Source of the DNA: Thermodesulfobacteriota bacterium
GTDB taxonomy: Bacteria; Desulfobacterota_D; UBA1144; Nemesobacterales; UBA2774
Length of the DNA stretch: 64,000 nt
Direction: 5' to 3'
Assembly (NCBI GenBank): GCA_021604765.1
Contig: BQJP01000001.1
Location: 62,001 to 126,000, forward strand
Position 1 is the first letter of the stretch. Every line of letters starts with the position of its first letter. The translations under genes and the position numbers were made by a program. This document shows positions 29,677 through 38,744 of this stretch, piece by piece. The notes beneath the pieces are model-generated. The model did no database searches. It was given only the letters and a program-made list of their open reading frames with translations, and was not told where the DNA came from.

Positions 29677-30434
29677 CGTTTTGTGTTGGAATGAAAGTAA
29701 GAAAAGGGCTTGTAGGTATAGCTGACACCCTTGTTACAACAGGGACGGAGTCTATAACTGCAAGGAAAGTTACAATACATCAGTATGGTAGACATTCGCT
29801 TTTTCTTATGACCTCTGGACTAAGATCTGTCAGAGATAAAGCGCTTACTTATTTTGATGAAGTGTTAGAAGAAAGTGATCAGGAATTTGATAAACTTTAC
29901 AAAGCTGTAAACGCGTTTGCGGCACAGGTGCGTAGAGTGGCTGATGAAGATAAGAAGGCTCTAGAAGAGAGTGGTTTGCCTTTCAACCTATTTTCTATTA
30001 TTGGTGGCCAACTCGAAAATGATAAAGAGCACAAGCTGTATATGCTCTACCCGCAGGGCAACTGGGTAGAGGTAAGCCAGGGCACTCCTTATTACCTTAT
30101 CGGAGAGTCCAGTTATGGAAAACCTATAATGGACAGAGCTCTTTCTTATGACGTTAATCTGGAGATGGCTTTGAAAATAGGCTATCTTGCCTTTGATGCT
30201 ACAAGGACTAGCGCTGTAGATGTGGATTTCCCAATAGATGTGGTGCTTTATAAGGCTGACACTTATCACATTGTTGAATATCGCTATAATGCTAAAGAGC
30301 TTATGGAAATATCCGAGTGGTGGCAGAAAATAATAAGAGAAGCCATAAGGGAACTCCCGCGTGATTGGATTGAAGCGGTCTTTTCAAAACTAGAAGATAG
30401 CCCTATCCCTATAAAAAATGCTATACAAGATTGA
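29673..30434 (+). CDS. Proteasome-type (Anbu-like) peptidase
   Basis: MTFCVGMKVRKGLVGIADTLVTTG...RKVTIHQYGRHSLFLMTSGLRSVRDKAL; ATGA overlap with upstream gene. Confidence 0.88.
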   Translation: MTFCVGMKVRKGLVGIADTLVTTGTESITARKVTIHQYGRHSLFLMTSGLRSVRDKALTYFDEVLEESDQEFDKLYKAVNAFAAQVRRVADEDKKALEESGLPFNLFSIIGGQLENDKEHKLYMLYPQGNWVEVSQGTPYYLIGESSYGKPIMDRALSYDVNLEMALKIGYLAFDATRTSAVDVDFPIDVVLYKADTYHIVEYRYNAKELMEISEWWQKIIREAIRELPRDWIEAVFSKLEDSPIPIKNAIQD

Positions 30435-31260
30435 GCACATAACCCGGTATTCTTTTAGTAAGGAGGTTTTCTTAGAACCCCATATTATTAGACTCCGCCC
30501 GAGATCAGATTCATCTCAGACACTCAAAAACTTTGATATAGATGTTAGACCTACTCCTATTGGTACAACTAAGATTGTAGATGTGGGAGGGGATTCGATA
30601 TTTCTTTGGTTTGAAGAGTTGACTGATTCTCTTGAGATTATATCCCGTTCAGAGGTCGAGACCCATAGATCTAATCCCTTTGACTATATTCTTGCCTCAG
30701 ATAGGGCTCATCGACTGCCAATGGAGTACGGAGCTCCTTATGAGACGGTTCTTGAGCCATATAGAATTCCATCATCTGAGTTTGGTGATAAATTTGAAGG
30801 GTTCGTCGCCAAGATAATGCTCGAATCGGAAAACAGTTCCCTTAAATTTCTATCCTCCTTAACATCCTATATTAATCAGAATTTTGAATATGAAACCAGA
30901 GAAGAGGGCATAGCTCAAGAACCTGAGGATACTTTGTTCAAAATGAAAGGAACGTGTAGAGATTTTGTAGTGCTCTTTGCCGAAGCGTGCAGGAGTATGG
31001 GATTTGCGGCTAGGTTTGTAAGCGGCTACACACAGGGTGATCTGAATAATATGGAGAACTACCTCCACGCCTGGGCTGAAGTATATTTGCCTGGGGGAGG
31101 GTGGAGAGGTTATGATCCAACCTTAGGACTAGCAGTAGCAGACCAGCATATATCTCTTGCTTCAGGAGCGACTCCTATTGAGGCTTCGCCTGTAGCGGGC
31201 TCATTCCGCGGCACAGATGCAGTAGCCAATATTGAATATGATCTGGCTATTAGCACTTAG
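30418..31260 (+). CDS. Transglutaminase-like family protein
   Basis: GTCRDFVVLFAEACRSMGFAARFVSGY...LHAWAEVYLPGGGWRGYDPTLG. Confidence 0.93.
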   Translation: MLYKIEHITRYSFSKEVFLEPHIIRLRPRSDSSQTLKNFDIDVRPTPIGTTKIVDVGGDSIFLWFEELTDSLEIISRSEVETHRSNPFDYILASDRAHRLPMEYGAPYETVLEPYRIPSSEFGDKFEGFVAKIMLESENSSLKFLSSLTSYINQNFEYETREEGIAQEPEDTLFKMKGTCRDFVVLFAEACRSMGFAARFVSGYTQGDLNNMENYLHAWAEVYLPGGGWRGYDPTLGLAVADQHISLASGATPIEASPVAGSFRGTDAVANIEYDLAIST

Positions 31261-31334
31261 CATTAATAATTGATATTAAATATGATTCGATTTAAACTTC
31301 TCTTGGTAGTTCAATAAAGTCTAAGAGCAGATAA

Positions 31335-31595
31335 ATGTCTCACTATATAAACAAAATAACATTAGCAACTTGTATTTTTTTAATAACTGTTTTGATCTCA
31401 TTCTCGATTTCATTTGCTTCAGAAATAGACGAAGAAGAAGTACAACTTCCCGAGCATCAAGGGGCATGTTCTTCAGACTCATGCAGCCCCGCAACACCTT
31501 GTCCTAGCAAAGATGAGATGTGCTACTCATCAAATGGTGTCTTTTACTGCTGTGTAGAGCCCCCATTCCCAGGTGCCGAAGCTGTAGGCAATTGA
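31335..31595 (+). CDS. Small exported Cys-rich protein
   Basis: Signal peptide; CSSDSCSPATPCPSKDEMCYSSNGVFYCCVEPPFPGAEAVGN. Confidence 0.65.
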   Translation: MSHYINKITLATCIFLITVLISFSISFASEIDEEEVQLPEHQGACSSDSCSPATPCPSKDEMCYSSNGVFYCCVEPPFPGAEAVGN

Positions 31596-31655
31596 TATTA
31601 TTAATAAAAGGAGTGGGCGTAGATAGAGTCCACACCCACTATCTAGTTTTATAAT

Positions 31656-32423
31656 TTACGCAGTATTTCTACCTGCTGTTACGCCACCGTCTACAGGGAT
31701 TACTGCTCCAGTGATCCAGCCTGATTCATCACATGCAAGATAACTAATTGCTGAAACTATATCCTTTGGCTGACCTATGCGTCCTAGTGGATGAAAGCCA
31801 TTAAAGCCTGCTAACACCTCTGACACTTGGTCCTCCGGAATAAAGCTTCCGTATACAGGGGTCTCAACCACTGCCGGAGCCACAGCGTTTACACGAATGT
31901 TGTCTTTAGCAAATTCGATTGCAAGATTTCTTGTTAGTGTGTGAACCCCGCCTTTAGCTGCAGAATAAGCACTCGAGGGAGTAGCCTCTATTGCCTGCGT
32001 TGCCCACATTGATCCTACGTTTACTATCGCTCCACCACCTCTTTTCTTGATCTCGGGTATGGCTGCTTGTGACAGATAAAATGTTCCTTTTAGAATAATA
32101 TCTATATAACTTGCAAGACCTTCTTCTGTCTCATCTAAAAAGGGTTTTGGGGAGAAAATACCGGCATTATTAACTACAATATCGACCCCTCCGAATTCGT
32201 TAACCGCAGTATCGACTATTCTTTTCGCGGTCTCAGGGTTACCTATATCCCCTGGGGCATACTTCACGTTGCCATTATAATCTTTAAAAGCATCAGCCAA
32301 TACTGATTCCCTTCTTCCGTTTACTACTACTTTGGCGCCTTTGGAGAGAAAGTCGTATGCTGCTTCTTTTCCAATACCACTCCCAGCTCCTGAAATTACT
32401 ACTACTTTATTTGTAAATGACAT
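31656..32423 (-). CDS. Short-chain dehydrogenase/reductase
   Basis: VVISGAGSGIGKEAA; NNAG; YSAAKGGVHTLTR. Confidence 0.92.
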   Translation of the reverse strand: MSFTNKVVVISGAGSGIGKEAAYDFLSKGAKVVVNGRRESVLADAFKDYNGNVKYAPGDIGNPETAKRIVDTAVNEFGGVDIVVNNAGIFSPKPFLDETEEGLASYIDIILKGTFYLSQAAIPEIKKRGGGAIVNVGSMWATQAIEATPSSAYSAAKGGVHTLTRNLAIEFAKDNIRVNAVAPAVVETPVYGSFIPEDQVSEVLAGFNGFHPLGRIGQPKDIVSAISYLACDESGWITGAVIPVDGGVTAGRNTA

Positions 32424-32448
32424 ATTTACTACCTCCTGTTTAGTCGTT

Positions 32449-32466
32449 AAGATGACCAGTCGTCTT
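32449..32466. promoter_or_regulatory. Putative TetR operator
   Basis: AAGATGACCAGTCGTCTT; core ATGACCAGTCG shared with 33100-33115. Confidence 0.7.
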
Positions 32467-32493
32467 GTTAAGATTCAAAAAAATATATTTCTT

Positions 32494-33090
32494 TTAATTT
32501 ATTAGTGCATAGTTCAAAAATGTTCTCTTCATTTGTTTAAGTGGATTAGTATCAGATTCTATTTTCATTCTTATTAATGATCCTTCAAGGAAATTCAATA
32601 AGAAATCAGCGAGCTCATCAGCGGATATATCGTCTCTGACAACCTTTTTTTCTTGTCCTCTAATCATTATCTTTTTGAATATATCTTTCCACTCACTAAT
32701 ACATTTCTGCATAGTTTCTCTGCCGACTATGCTACTGTCGCTAATTTCTGCTGCGAAATTTCCTATTAAACATCCGTCTCTACAGTTTTTATCATCAAAT
32801 AGTTTGGTTAATTGATCAAAGAATTGATTTAGACTCTTCAGAGTATCTTTTTTTGATACCTCTAAGATTGAAATTAGGAATTCTTTGAATTGATCTGAGT
32901 AATGGATAATAGCCTTTGAGCCAAAGTCTTCTTTACTTTTAAAATAGTTGTAGAATGAGCCTTTTGGTATCCCTACTTTATCTACTACTTCCTGAATGCC
33001 GGTTCCATGATAACCCTGCTCCATAAACATCACTACACCCTGGTCCAGGAGTTTGTTTCTAAGATGTTCACTTTGACTCCTTCTAGCCAT
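32494..33090 (-). CDS. TetR/AcrR family regulator
   Basis: GVVMFMEQGYHGTGIQEVVDKVGIPKGSFYNYFKSKEDF. Confidence 0.93.
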   Translation of the reverse strand: MARRSQSEHLRNKLLDQGVVMFMEQGYHGTGIQEVVDKVGIPKGSFYNYFKSKEDFGSKAIIHYSDQFKEFLISILEVSKKDTLKSLNQFFDQLTKLFDDKNCRDGCLIGNFAAEISDSSIVGRETMQKCISEWKDIFKKIMIRGQEKKVVRDDISADELADFLLNFLEGSLIRMKIESDTNPLKQMKRTFLNYALIN

Positions 33091-33099
33091 AATATTAAT

Positions 33100-33115
33100 A
33101 TACGACTGGTCATAT
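33100..33115. promoter_or_regulatory. Putative TetR operator (autoregulatory)
   Basis: ATACGACTGGTCATAT. Confidence 0.65.
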
Positions 33116-33204
33116 TAATGTCAAGAAACATTTTCAATAATCGGGAGTTTGCTTAGTGTATAGTGGATGAATTGTCCTTTGTGAATTATGAATATGTCTG
33201 AAAA

Positions 33205-33241
33205 AGAAAAGCCTGGTGAATTCAATCACCAGGCTTTTTGT
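33205..33241. terminator. Bidirectional hairpin terminator
   Basis: aaaagcctggtga..tcaccaggcttttt. Confidence 0.88.
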
Positions 33242-33268
33242 TGGATGGAGGATTGTATGATCGATATT

Positions 33269-33538
33269 TTATATGGCATTGTCACCGCCCAGTTCTACTC
33301 CGAATACATAATAGGTGTTGCTATCTAATGATTCAGCAGATACTTGGCTTGGATTCTGAAGCTTCTGTACCTGAAATGTATCGGAAAGATTCTGGGCTAC
33401 GTAACCACTATTAATGTTGTCACTTACTTCTGCTTGCTTAAGCGGAATTTGAACTCCGAAAGCGCTAACCTCTGCTTGTGAGGTAAGTGGAAAGCTTAGT
33501 CCTACTGCTAATACTGATGCTAAAAGTAATTTTTTCAT
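33269..33538 (-). CDS. Small exported protein of 'AFGV/GGYVA' family (copy 2)
   Basis: MKKLLLASVLAVGLSFPLTSQAEVSAFGVQIP...SGYVAQN...TYYVFGVELGGDNAI. Confidence 0.75.
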   Translation of the reverse strand: MKKLLLASVLAVGLSFPLTSQAEVSAFGVQIPLKQAEVSDNINSGYVAQNLSDTFQVQKLQNPSQVSAESLDSNTYYVFGVELGGDNAI

Positions 33539-33606
33539 TTTACTGTCTCCTGTATTATCGGGTTTGACCCGTATTTTTTGTACTCGTAAATCTATTTATA
33601 CTTCGA

Positions 33607-33870
33607 TTAAGAGTTCCTTAGTTTTTGTACAACAAAGGAATCTGCGGCACTACTTGCTACATGAGTTCCAGAGCTCACTTTATTAGACTGTAGTCTTTGC
33701 ACTACTAGAGTGTCTGTGGAGCTTGATGCCACATAACCGCCCCTTAGGTTGTCGCTTACTTCTGTACTCTGTGCTGGTAGCTGAACGCCGAAAGCATTGA
33801 CCTCAGCTTGTGATATTGCTGGAATGCTAAGTCCTACTACTAATGCTCCTGCTAAAAGTAACTTTCTCAT
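33607..33870 (-). CDS. Small exported protein of 'AFGV/GGYVA' family (copy 3)
   Basis: MRKLLLAGALVVGLSIPAISQAEVNAFGVQLP...GGYVASSSTDTLVVQRLQSN...HVASSAADSFVVQKLRNS; start moved to 33870 (RBS aGGAGGcag). Confidence 0.72.
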   Translation of the reverse strand: MRKLLLAGALVVGLSIPAISQAEVNAFGVQLPAQSTEVSDNLRGGYVASSSTDTLVVQRLQSNKVSSGTHVASSAADSFVVQKLRNS

Positions 33871-33926
33871 TTTACTGCCTCCTGTTTTAGCAGCTTGTAG
33901 CTGCCATTTTTTTGTTTTCACTAATT

Positions 33927-33944
33927 TAGTTGCATTTGCAACTA
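33927..33944. promoter_or_regulatory. GTTGCA-WW-TGCAAC palindrome
   Basis: TAGTTGCATTTGCAACTA. Confidence 0.75.
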
Positions 33945-34036
33945 CAAAGGATGCAAGAATTTTGAAAAAGTTTATAACTTTTATTTAAAGCATATGTATG
34001 ATCCCAGATATAAACAGAAAACGAGCGGGCTAATAC

Positions 34037-34449
34037 CTACCTGGCTTCGGCCCTTTGCGGAATAATATTATTGGTGCCTGAGAGATCTATAACTCTTGCA
34101 GCAGCTCTTATTCTTGCGCTATTTCCGAAGGTTCTGAATTTGCAGAAAAATTCAGTCCCAGGTGGTAAATTGCCATCTATAATGGATGTTCTGTTGGGTA
34201 GTACATTAAGTTCGGCAGAGAAAAATACTGCACCATTAGCAATTAATTGAACATCCACTCTAATACTATTGTTGCTTCTATTTGAGACAGCACATTCCGC
34301 CAGTTGATCAGAGTTGCCAATAACTAGCGCTGAAGTGGCTAGTCTATTTGACCCTTGTGCCCAGGCATCAATCCCTAAAGGAACTAACACAAAAATTACT
34401 AAACTGAAAAAAAAAATACAAACCTTTTGTTTATTAGATTACCGCGCAT
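34037..34449 (-). CDS. Exported small protein, reading frame broken at a T10 tract (A10 on + strand, 34407-34416)
   Basis: ATG at 34449 with AAGGAGG RBS gives MRGNLINKRFVFFF..; one extra T continues as FSLVIFVLVPLGIDAWAQGSNRLATSAL, matching the 34037-34390 ORF. Confidence 0.6.
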
Positions 34450-34562
34450 CTTGTAAACCTCCTTAGGTTTTTTTACATTATAAACCAAATAATGAATGTA
34501 TCGCAAGATATGAAAAAATCTTAAATTTATAGGTAATCTTAGAATTTAAAAATAACTAGGAA

Positions 34563-34880
34563 TCAATGTTTTAAAGCTTGATTTTGGTCAGTATTAGTTA
34601 AGTTTGGTTCTTTTTGAGTAATTTCAATCTCATCATTATCTCGTTGAGTGAACTCGTAATTTTTTTGAAAAAATCTGTCGGCAAAGATTTTTATTTTTTC
34701 TTCTGATGTCTTAATTATAATTTTTGCAATTACATTGTCCTCTCTGACTTCTAGAGGTTTGAGGGTACAAGCATGCTGTTTCTCAAAAAGTTTCGATATA
34801 TAGGAATTCAGCTTAGTTGTGTATTCAATTATTTCATCTCTTGGGATAGAGATCGCAAAAAAGTAGGTTTTTTCAGTCAT
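34563..34880 (-). CDS. Hypothetical protein
   Basis: ORF only. Confidence 0.5.
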   Translation of the reverse strand: MTEKTYFFAISIPRDEIIEYTTKLNSYISKLFEKQHACTLKPLEVREDNVIAKIIIKTSEEKIKIFADRFFQKNYEFTQRDNDEIEITQKEPNLTNTDQNQALKH

Positions 34881-34962
34881 GTCTAATTATTATAATGTTT
34901 TTAGAAAAATTTTCATTTTTACTGTAACATACTAAAAATCAACAACTCCATTAGGAATATAA

Positions 34963-35469
34963 ATGACATCACGCGAAGAGCTTATTAAAGAATGGGATAT
35001 TCAAAAAGACAAATGGGGTCTCTCTGATTGGGAGCTTAGCTTCTCGAACCAAAAGAGACATCTGGGTTACTGTCGACCCCGTAAGAAGATTATCTCTATA
35101 TCACAGGCTTTTATGAAGAACAACCCATTTCCCGTAATAAAAGATACACTGCTCCACGAGATTGCGCATGCACTACACTTTCTAGAAACGGGGAAGACTA
35201 ATCATAATAATGGTTGGAAGAAGTTTGCCCTTAAAGTTGGATGTGAGCCCAAACGCTGCGCGACAGGGGAGGGGCTAAATATGCCTAAAGGCAACTATGT
35301 TGGAGTTTGCCCTGTATGCGGAAAGGAAACACATTTTTACAGACGAATTAGGAGAAGCTACTCTTGTAGCCACTGTACTAATAAATATGATTCAAAGTAT
35401 AAACTCGAGATAACGACTTTTGCCGAGTATTCAACAAATCATAGAGTGAAATTTGAATCTCAGGACTGA
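34963..35469 (+). CDS. SprT-like zinc metallopeptidase family protein
   Basis: DTLLHEIAHALHFL; CPVCGKETHFYRRIRRSYSCSHC. Confidence 0.88.
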   Translation: MTSREELIKEWDIQKDKWGLSDWELSFSNQKRHLGYCRPRKKIISISQAFMKNNPFPVIKDTLLHEIAHALHFLETGKTNHNNGWKKFALKVGCEPKRCATGEGLNMPKGNYVGVCPVCGKETHFYRRIRRSYSCSHCTNKYDSKYKLEITTFAEYSTNHRVKFESQD

Positions 35470-35556
35470 AACTTTTATATTTATATAGCATCAAATATTT
35501 ATAAACTGAACACATTATTGAATAATTAACTTTTCCAGTTCTGAGGAGGAAGGAAA

Positions 35557-36693
35557 ATGGATGGATTTCATAGATTATTTTCAAGATTCGGCATTTGTTA
35601 TTTCCTAATAGCGGCCTCATTCATGCTTCCCAATCTAGGTTTCGCCGCTACTGTGACAATTGACATGGAAGTACCCTTTGATGGAATAGCTCACATTGCA
35701 GACGGTGGATTTGTTACACCGGATGTGATATCTTCCAGCCTACTGTCAACGGATCAAAATTTAACAAATCTTTTAGATAATAATCCAAACACTTTTTATC
35801 AACCTGCAGCCGGATCTAATCCCGGTGCAATAGGAAGTGATGTGCTTCTAGATTTTGATTTTCCTCCAATACCTGATAATGCCACAATAGAGAGCGTTAC
35901 ACTCAGAGTCGGTATAAGTTCAGATACTACGGATGACCCATTCTTGAGAGGGTTTTTCTTTGCTGCTTACAGCCGTCTGGATTTAACAACTTATCTTAAT
36001 GTAGATCTTGGTCCAGGCATTGTAGGTGGATTTCTTGTATCTCCTCAGACCCCTGTCTTTGTTTTTCCTCCTCTATTGGTAGTACAGGTCCCTCGCGGCA
36101 CAGTTTTTGAGATGGATCTTGCTCCCGAAGAACTAACTCTGGATAATGTTCGTAATCTAAGCGTTTCAGTTGCGGGTTTAAATGAAGCTCCATTGCTGTT
36201 TGATAGGACTACATTGGTAAATGCTACAGTTGTTTATAGTGTTCCCGATCCGCTTATTCTTTCTTTACTCCCTTTAACAGCTACAAACGAAGTAATTTCG
36301 CAGCCGGAGCACACCGTTACTGCAACGGTTGAAAGAGAAGGGGTTCCGGAAGAAGGAGTTTTGACAGATTTTAGAGTTACTTCAGGCCCAAATATCGGAC
36401 AAGTAAGTGATCCATTTAGTGGCGAATGTGTACCTGATGATTGTAGAACTGATTTAAATGGTCAAGTTTCCTGGACATACGAGACAAATAAGCAGATCGG
36501 AACTGACCTGATAGAGGCATCCACTTTTGATGAGGTAACATTTCAGGTTGTAGAATCAAACACGGTTGACAAGGTCTGGATACTTCCACCAAGTAATGTT
36601 CCAACACTATCGCAGTGGGGTCTAATAGCAATGGCGAGTATTCTCGGAATAGTTGCTTTAACAGTAATGAGAAGAAGGAAAGTTGTTGCTTAA
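35557..36693 (+). CDS. Exported protein with IPTL-CTERM-type tail
   Basis: Signal peptide; C-term NVPTLSQWGLIAMASILGIVALTVMRRRKVVA. Confidence 0.85.
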   Translation: MDGFHRLFSRFGICYFLIAASFMLPNLGFAATVTIDMEVPFDGIAHIADGGFVTPDVISSSLLSTDQNLTNLLDNNPNTFYQPAAGSNPGAIGSDVLLDFDFPPIPDNATIESVTLRVGISSDTTDDPFLRGFFFAAYSRLDLTTYLNVDLGPGIVGGFLVSPQTPVFVFPPLLVVQVPRGTVFEMDLAPEELTLDNVRNLSVSVAGLNEAPLLFDRTTLVNATVVYSVPDPLILSLLPLTATNEVISQPEHTVTATVEREGVPEEGVLTDFRVTSGPNIGQVSDPFSGECVPDDCRTDLNGQVSWTYETNKQIGTDLIEASTFDEVTFQVVESNTVDKVWILPPSNVPTLSQWGLIAMASILGIVALTVMRRRKVVA

Positions 36694-36717
36694 GTTGTAA
36701 TAGTAAAAAGATAAGAT

Positions 36718-38001
36718 TTATCCAAGCTTATTTTTATATGTCTCTTTTATTGTAAGCACTGCGATGAGAGATATAATCGAGCAAATAGATAGATAAATAC
36801 CCGGTGCGTTTATGCTTCCAGTGCTTGAGATTAAGTAAGAAGCAACCAGAGGGGCTGAACCACCAAAAACTGAAAACCCAATTACATTTCCCAATGATAT
36901 ACCACTCATTCTTACCCGTGTAGGGAATGACTCGACCATAAAGGGCGCAAAGGCTCCGGCAAATAGAACCATAAATAATCCACCACCCAACTGGACAATT
37001 ATTTTATGTATTAGATCATCGCCGGAGAATGTAGTGAATAGAAAAAAGCCAATCAAGATCATTCCTGAGCAACCCACTATTAGAGAGGGTTTTCTTCCTA
37101 CTCGGTCTGATAGATATGCGGATGCAGGGAATAGCAGAGTCACTATGCCAAGAATTATTGTGTTTATATTTAAAATTTGTGAAAGGGGCATGTCACCATA
37201 TCTGATACCAAATGTAATGATGTAGACGAATATCAGATAAAAGCTTACCGCGAACATAATTGTGGCCGAGAGCACTACAAGCACAGAACGCCAGTGTTTA
37301 ATAAGAGATTCTTTGACCGGAGATTTTGAGGCTTTTCCTGATTCAACTAAATTTCTAAATATTTCTGATTCTTCAATGATTTTTCTAAGAAAAAGTGCGG
37401 CTATTCCTGTTAATGCTCCGAGTAAAAATGGGATACGCCATCCCCATGAAATAAGATCTGGTTCTGACATAGAACTCGACACCAAACCGCATATAGCAGA
37501 GGCAAGCAGTATTCCTGTAGTAGTGCCAAAGAGTGACATACTACCATAAACCCCTCTTAAATTGGGTGGCGCAAGCTCTGTAAATAGAGATAATGTTGCA
37601 GAACGCTCTCCTCCGACAGAGAGTGCTTGGCCAATCCTAAGAATTATAAGAAGCACTGTTGCTGCAATTCCAATAGTTTCATAAGTGGGTAATAAGCCAA
37701 TTAGTACAGTCGGAAATGTCATCAAAACTACAGTCAGAATAAATGCGTTTTTTCTGCCGAACCTGTCTCCTATACTGCCTATTATCAATGATCCTAAAGG
37801 TCGGAAAAGGAAGCTAAGAGCAAATATCATAAACGTGGACAATATGGCGGTTGTTTCACTTGCAAAAGGGAAGAAGAGCTTTGAAAGTATTATTGCATAA
37901 AACCCAAATAGTGAGAAGTCATACCATTCCAGTATTATGGCAAGTGTGCTTGCAATAATAGTCTTCTTGTTGGGAAGCGCGTTTTGTTGAGTATCTGACA
38001 T
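36718..38001 (-). CDS. MFS transporter, MHS (ProP-like) family
   Basis: LEWYDFSLFGFYAIILSKLFFP; FRPLGSLIIGSIGDRFGRKNAF. Confidence 0.9.
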   Translation of the reverse strand: MSDTQQNALPNKKTIIASTLAIILEWYDFSLFGFYAIILSKLFFPFASETTAILSTFMIFALSFLFRPLGSLIIGSIGDRFGRKNAFILTVVLMTFPTVLIGLLPTYETIGIAATVLLIILRIGQALSVGGERSATLSLFTELAPPNLRGVYGSMSLFGTTTGILLASAICGLVSSSMSEPDLISWGWRIPFLLGALTGIAALFLRKIIEESEIFRNLVESGKASKSPVKESLIKHWRSVLVVLSATIMFAVSFYLIFVYIITFGIRYGDMPLSQILNINTIILGIVTLLFPASAYLSDRVGRKPSLIVGCSGMILIGFFLFTTFSGDDLIHKIIVQLGGGLFMVLFAGAFAPFMVESFPTRVRMSGISLGNVIGFSVFGGSAPLVASYLISSTGSINAPGIYLSICSIISLIAVLTIKETYKNKLG

Positions 38002-38157
38002 AATTTAGGGCAGTGATTTTTAGCAACTGAGTATAGTAGTTTTATGGAATTAATGCAAAGGTACTATATATGGATTGTGTTTGGGTATAAAGATTTACTA
38101 TACGCTGACAAGCGTTAATTATAAGTTTAAAAAATAATAGATCGAGTCAATTGATCT

Positions 38158-38475
38158 CTATGATCTAACTTGTTCAACAAGCTGTAATACAAATTCTTCT
38201 CTCTCTTCTTCCGACATGCGAACAGAGCCTTTGTCTACTAAAATGGAGATCATCTCTAACGCGAATTCGACCCGGTCTTCCTTAGACAGCTTAGGGAGTA
38301 AAGTATCAAGACATTTAGGCATTAAACTGGCCATAATCTGAGGCATTCTGCCTCGACTAGTCTTTATGTTAGATGCCATAAGCCTTGGCATCATAGCCTC
38401 TATTGCAGTATCCTTTCTTTCCCTAGACATCCATTTTGATAATTCTTGGATCTCACTCATATAAAGCCTCCTCAC
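38158..38475 (-). CDS. Hypothetical protein
   Basis: ORF; Met-rich helical. Confidence 0.5.
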   Translation of the reverse strand: MRRLYMSEIQELSKWMSRERKDTAIEAMMPRLMASNIKTSRGRMPQIMASLMPKCLDTLLPKLSKEDRVEFALEMISILVDKGSVRMSEEEREEFVLQLVEQVRS

Positions 38476-38576
38476 ACAGAGTGTGCTTTAATGACGATTG
38501 TCCCCATCCTTCTCTTGCTAAGGGTTTATTACGGTTGTCGCAAAAAAACTAGTTCTGGCACCCCTACCTATATAAT

Positions 38577-38737
38577 AGTATGCACTTTTTTGTGTTAAAA
38601 AGAAAGTGTTTTTTTCTTTAAAGAACTTTAGGCTTGATGTTGTAATAGAAATTATTCTAAGTGTCTTCAGTAGGTTAGGTGGGAATTGATAATCCCTAAG
38701 ACTATAAGGCTTGAGTCCCCTATAGTCTTAGGTTTTT
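38577..38737 (+). ncRNA. Candidate intergenic transcript with attenuator-like and terminal hairpins
   Basis: TATAAT at 38571; hairpin plus T7 near 38582-38616; CCTAAGACTATA/TATAGTCTTAGG+TTTTT 38695-38737; no + strand ORF upstream. Confidence 0.3.
38695..38737 (+). terminator. Rho-independent terminator, + orientation
   Basis: 12-bp stem followed by TTTTT on + strand. Confidence 0.75.
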
Positions 38738-38744
38738 GCGTTAT

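Noticed and set aside
33205-33241. Palindrome at 33.2 kb as an operator
   Set aside because: GC stem flanked by A and T runs is an ordinary bidirectional terminator.
38555-38571. TGGCACCCCTACCTAT as a sigma54 promoter
   Set aside because: No TTGC at the required -12 spacing.
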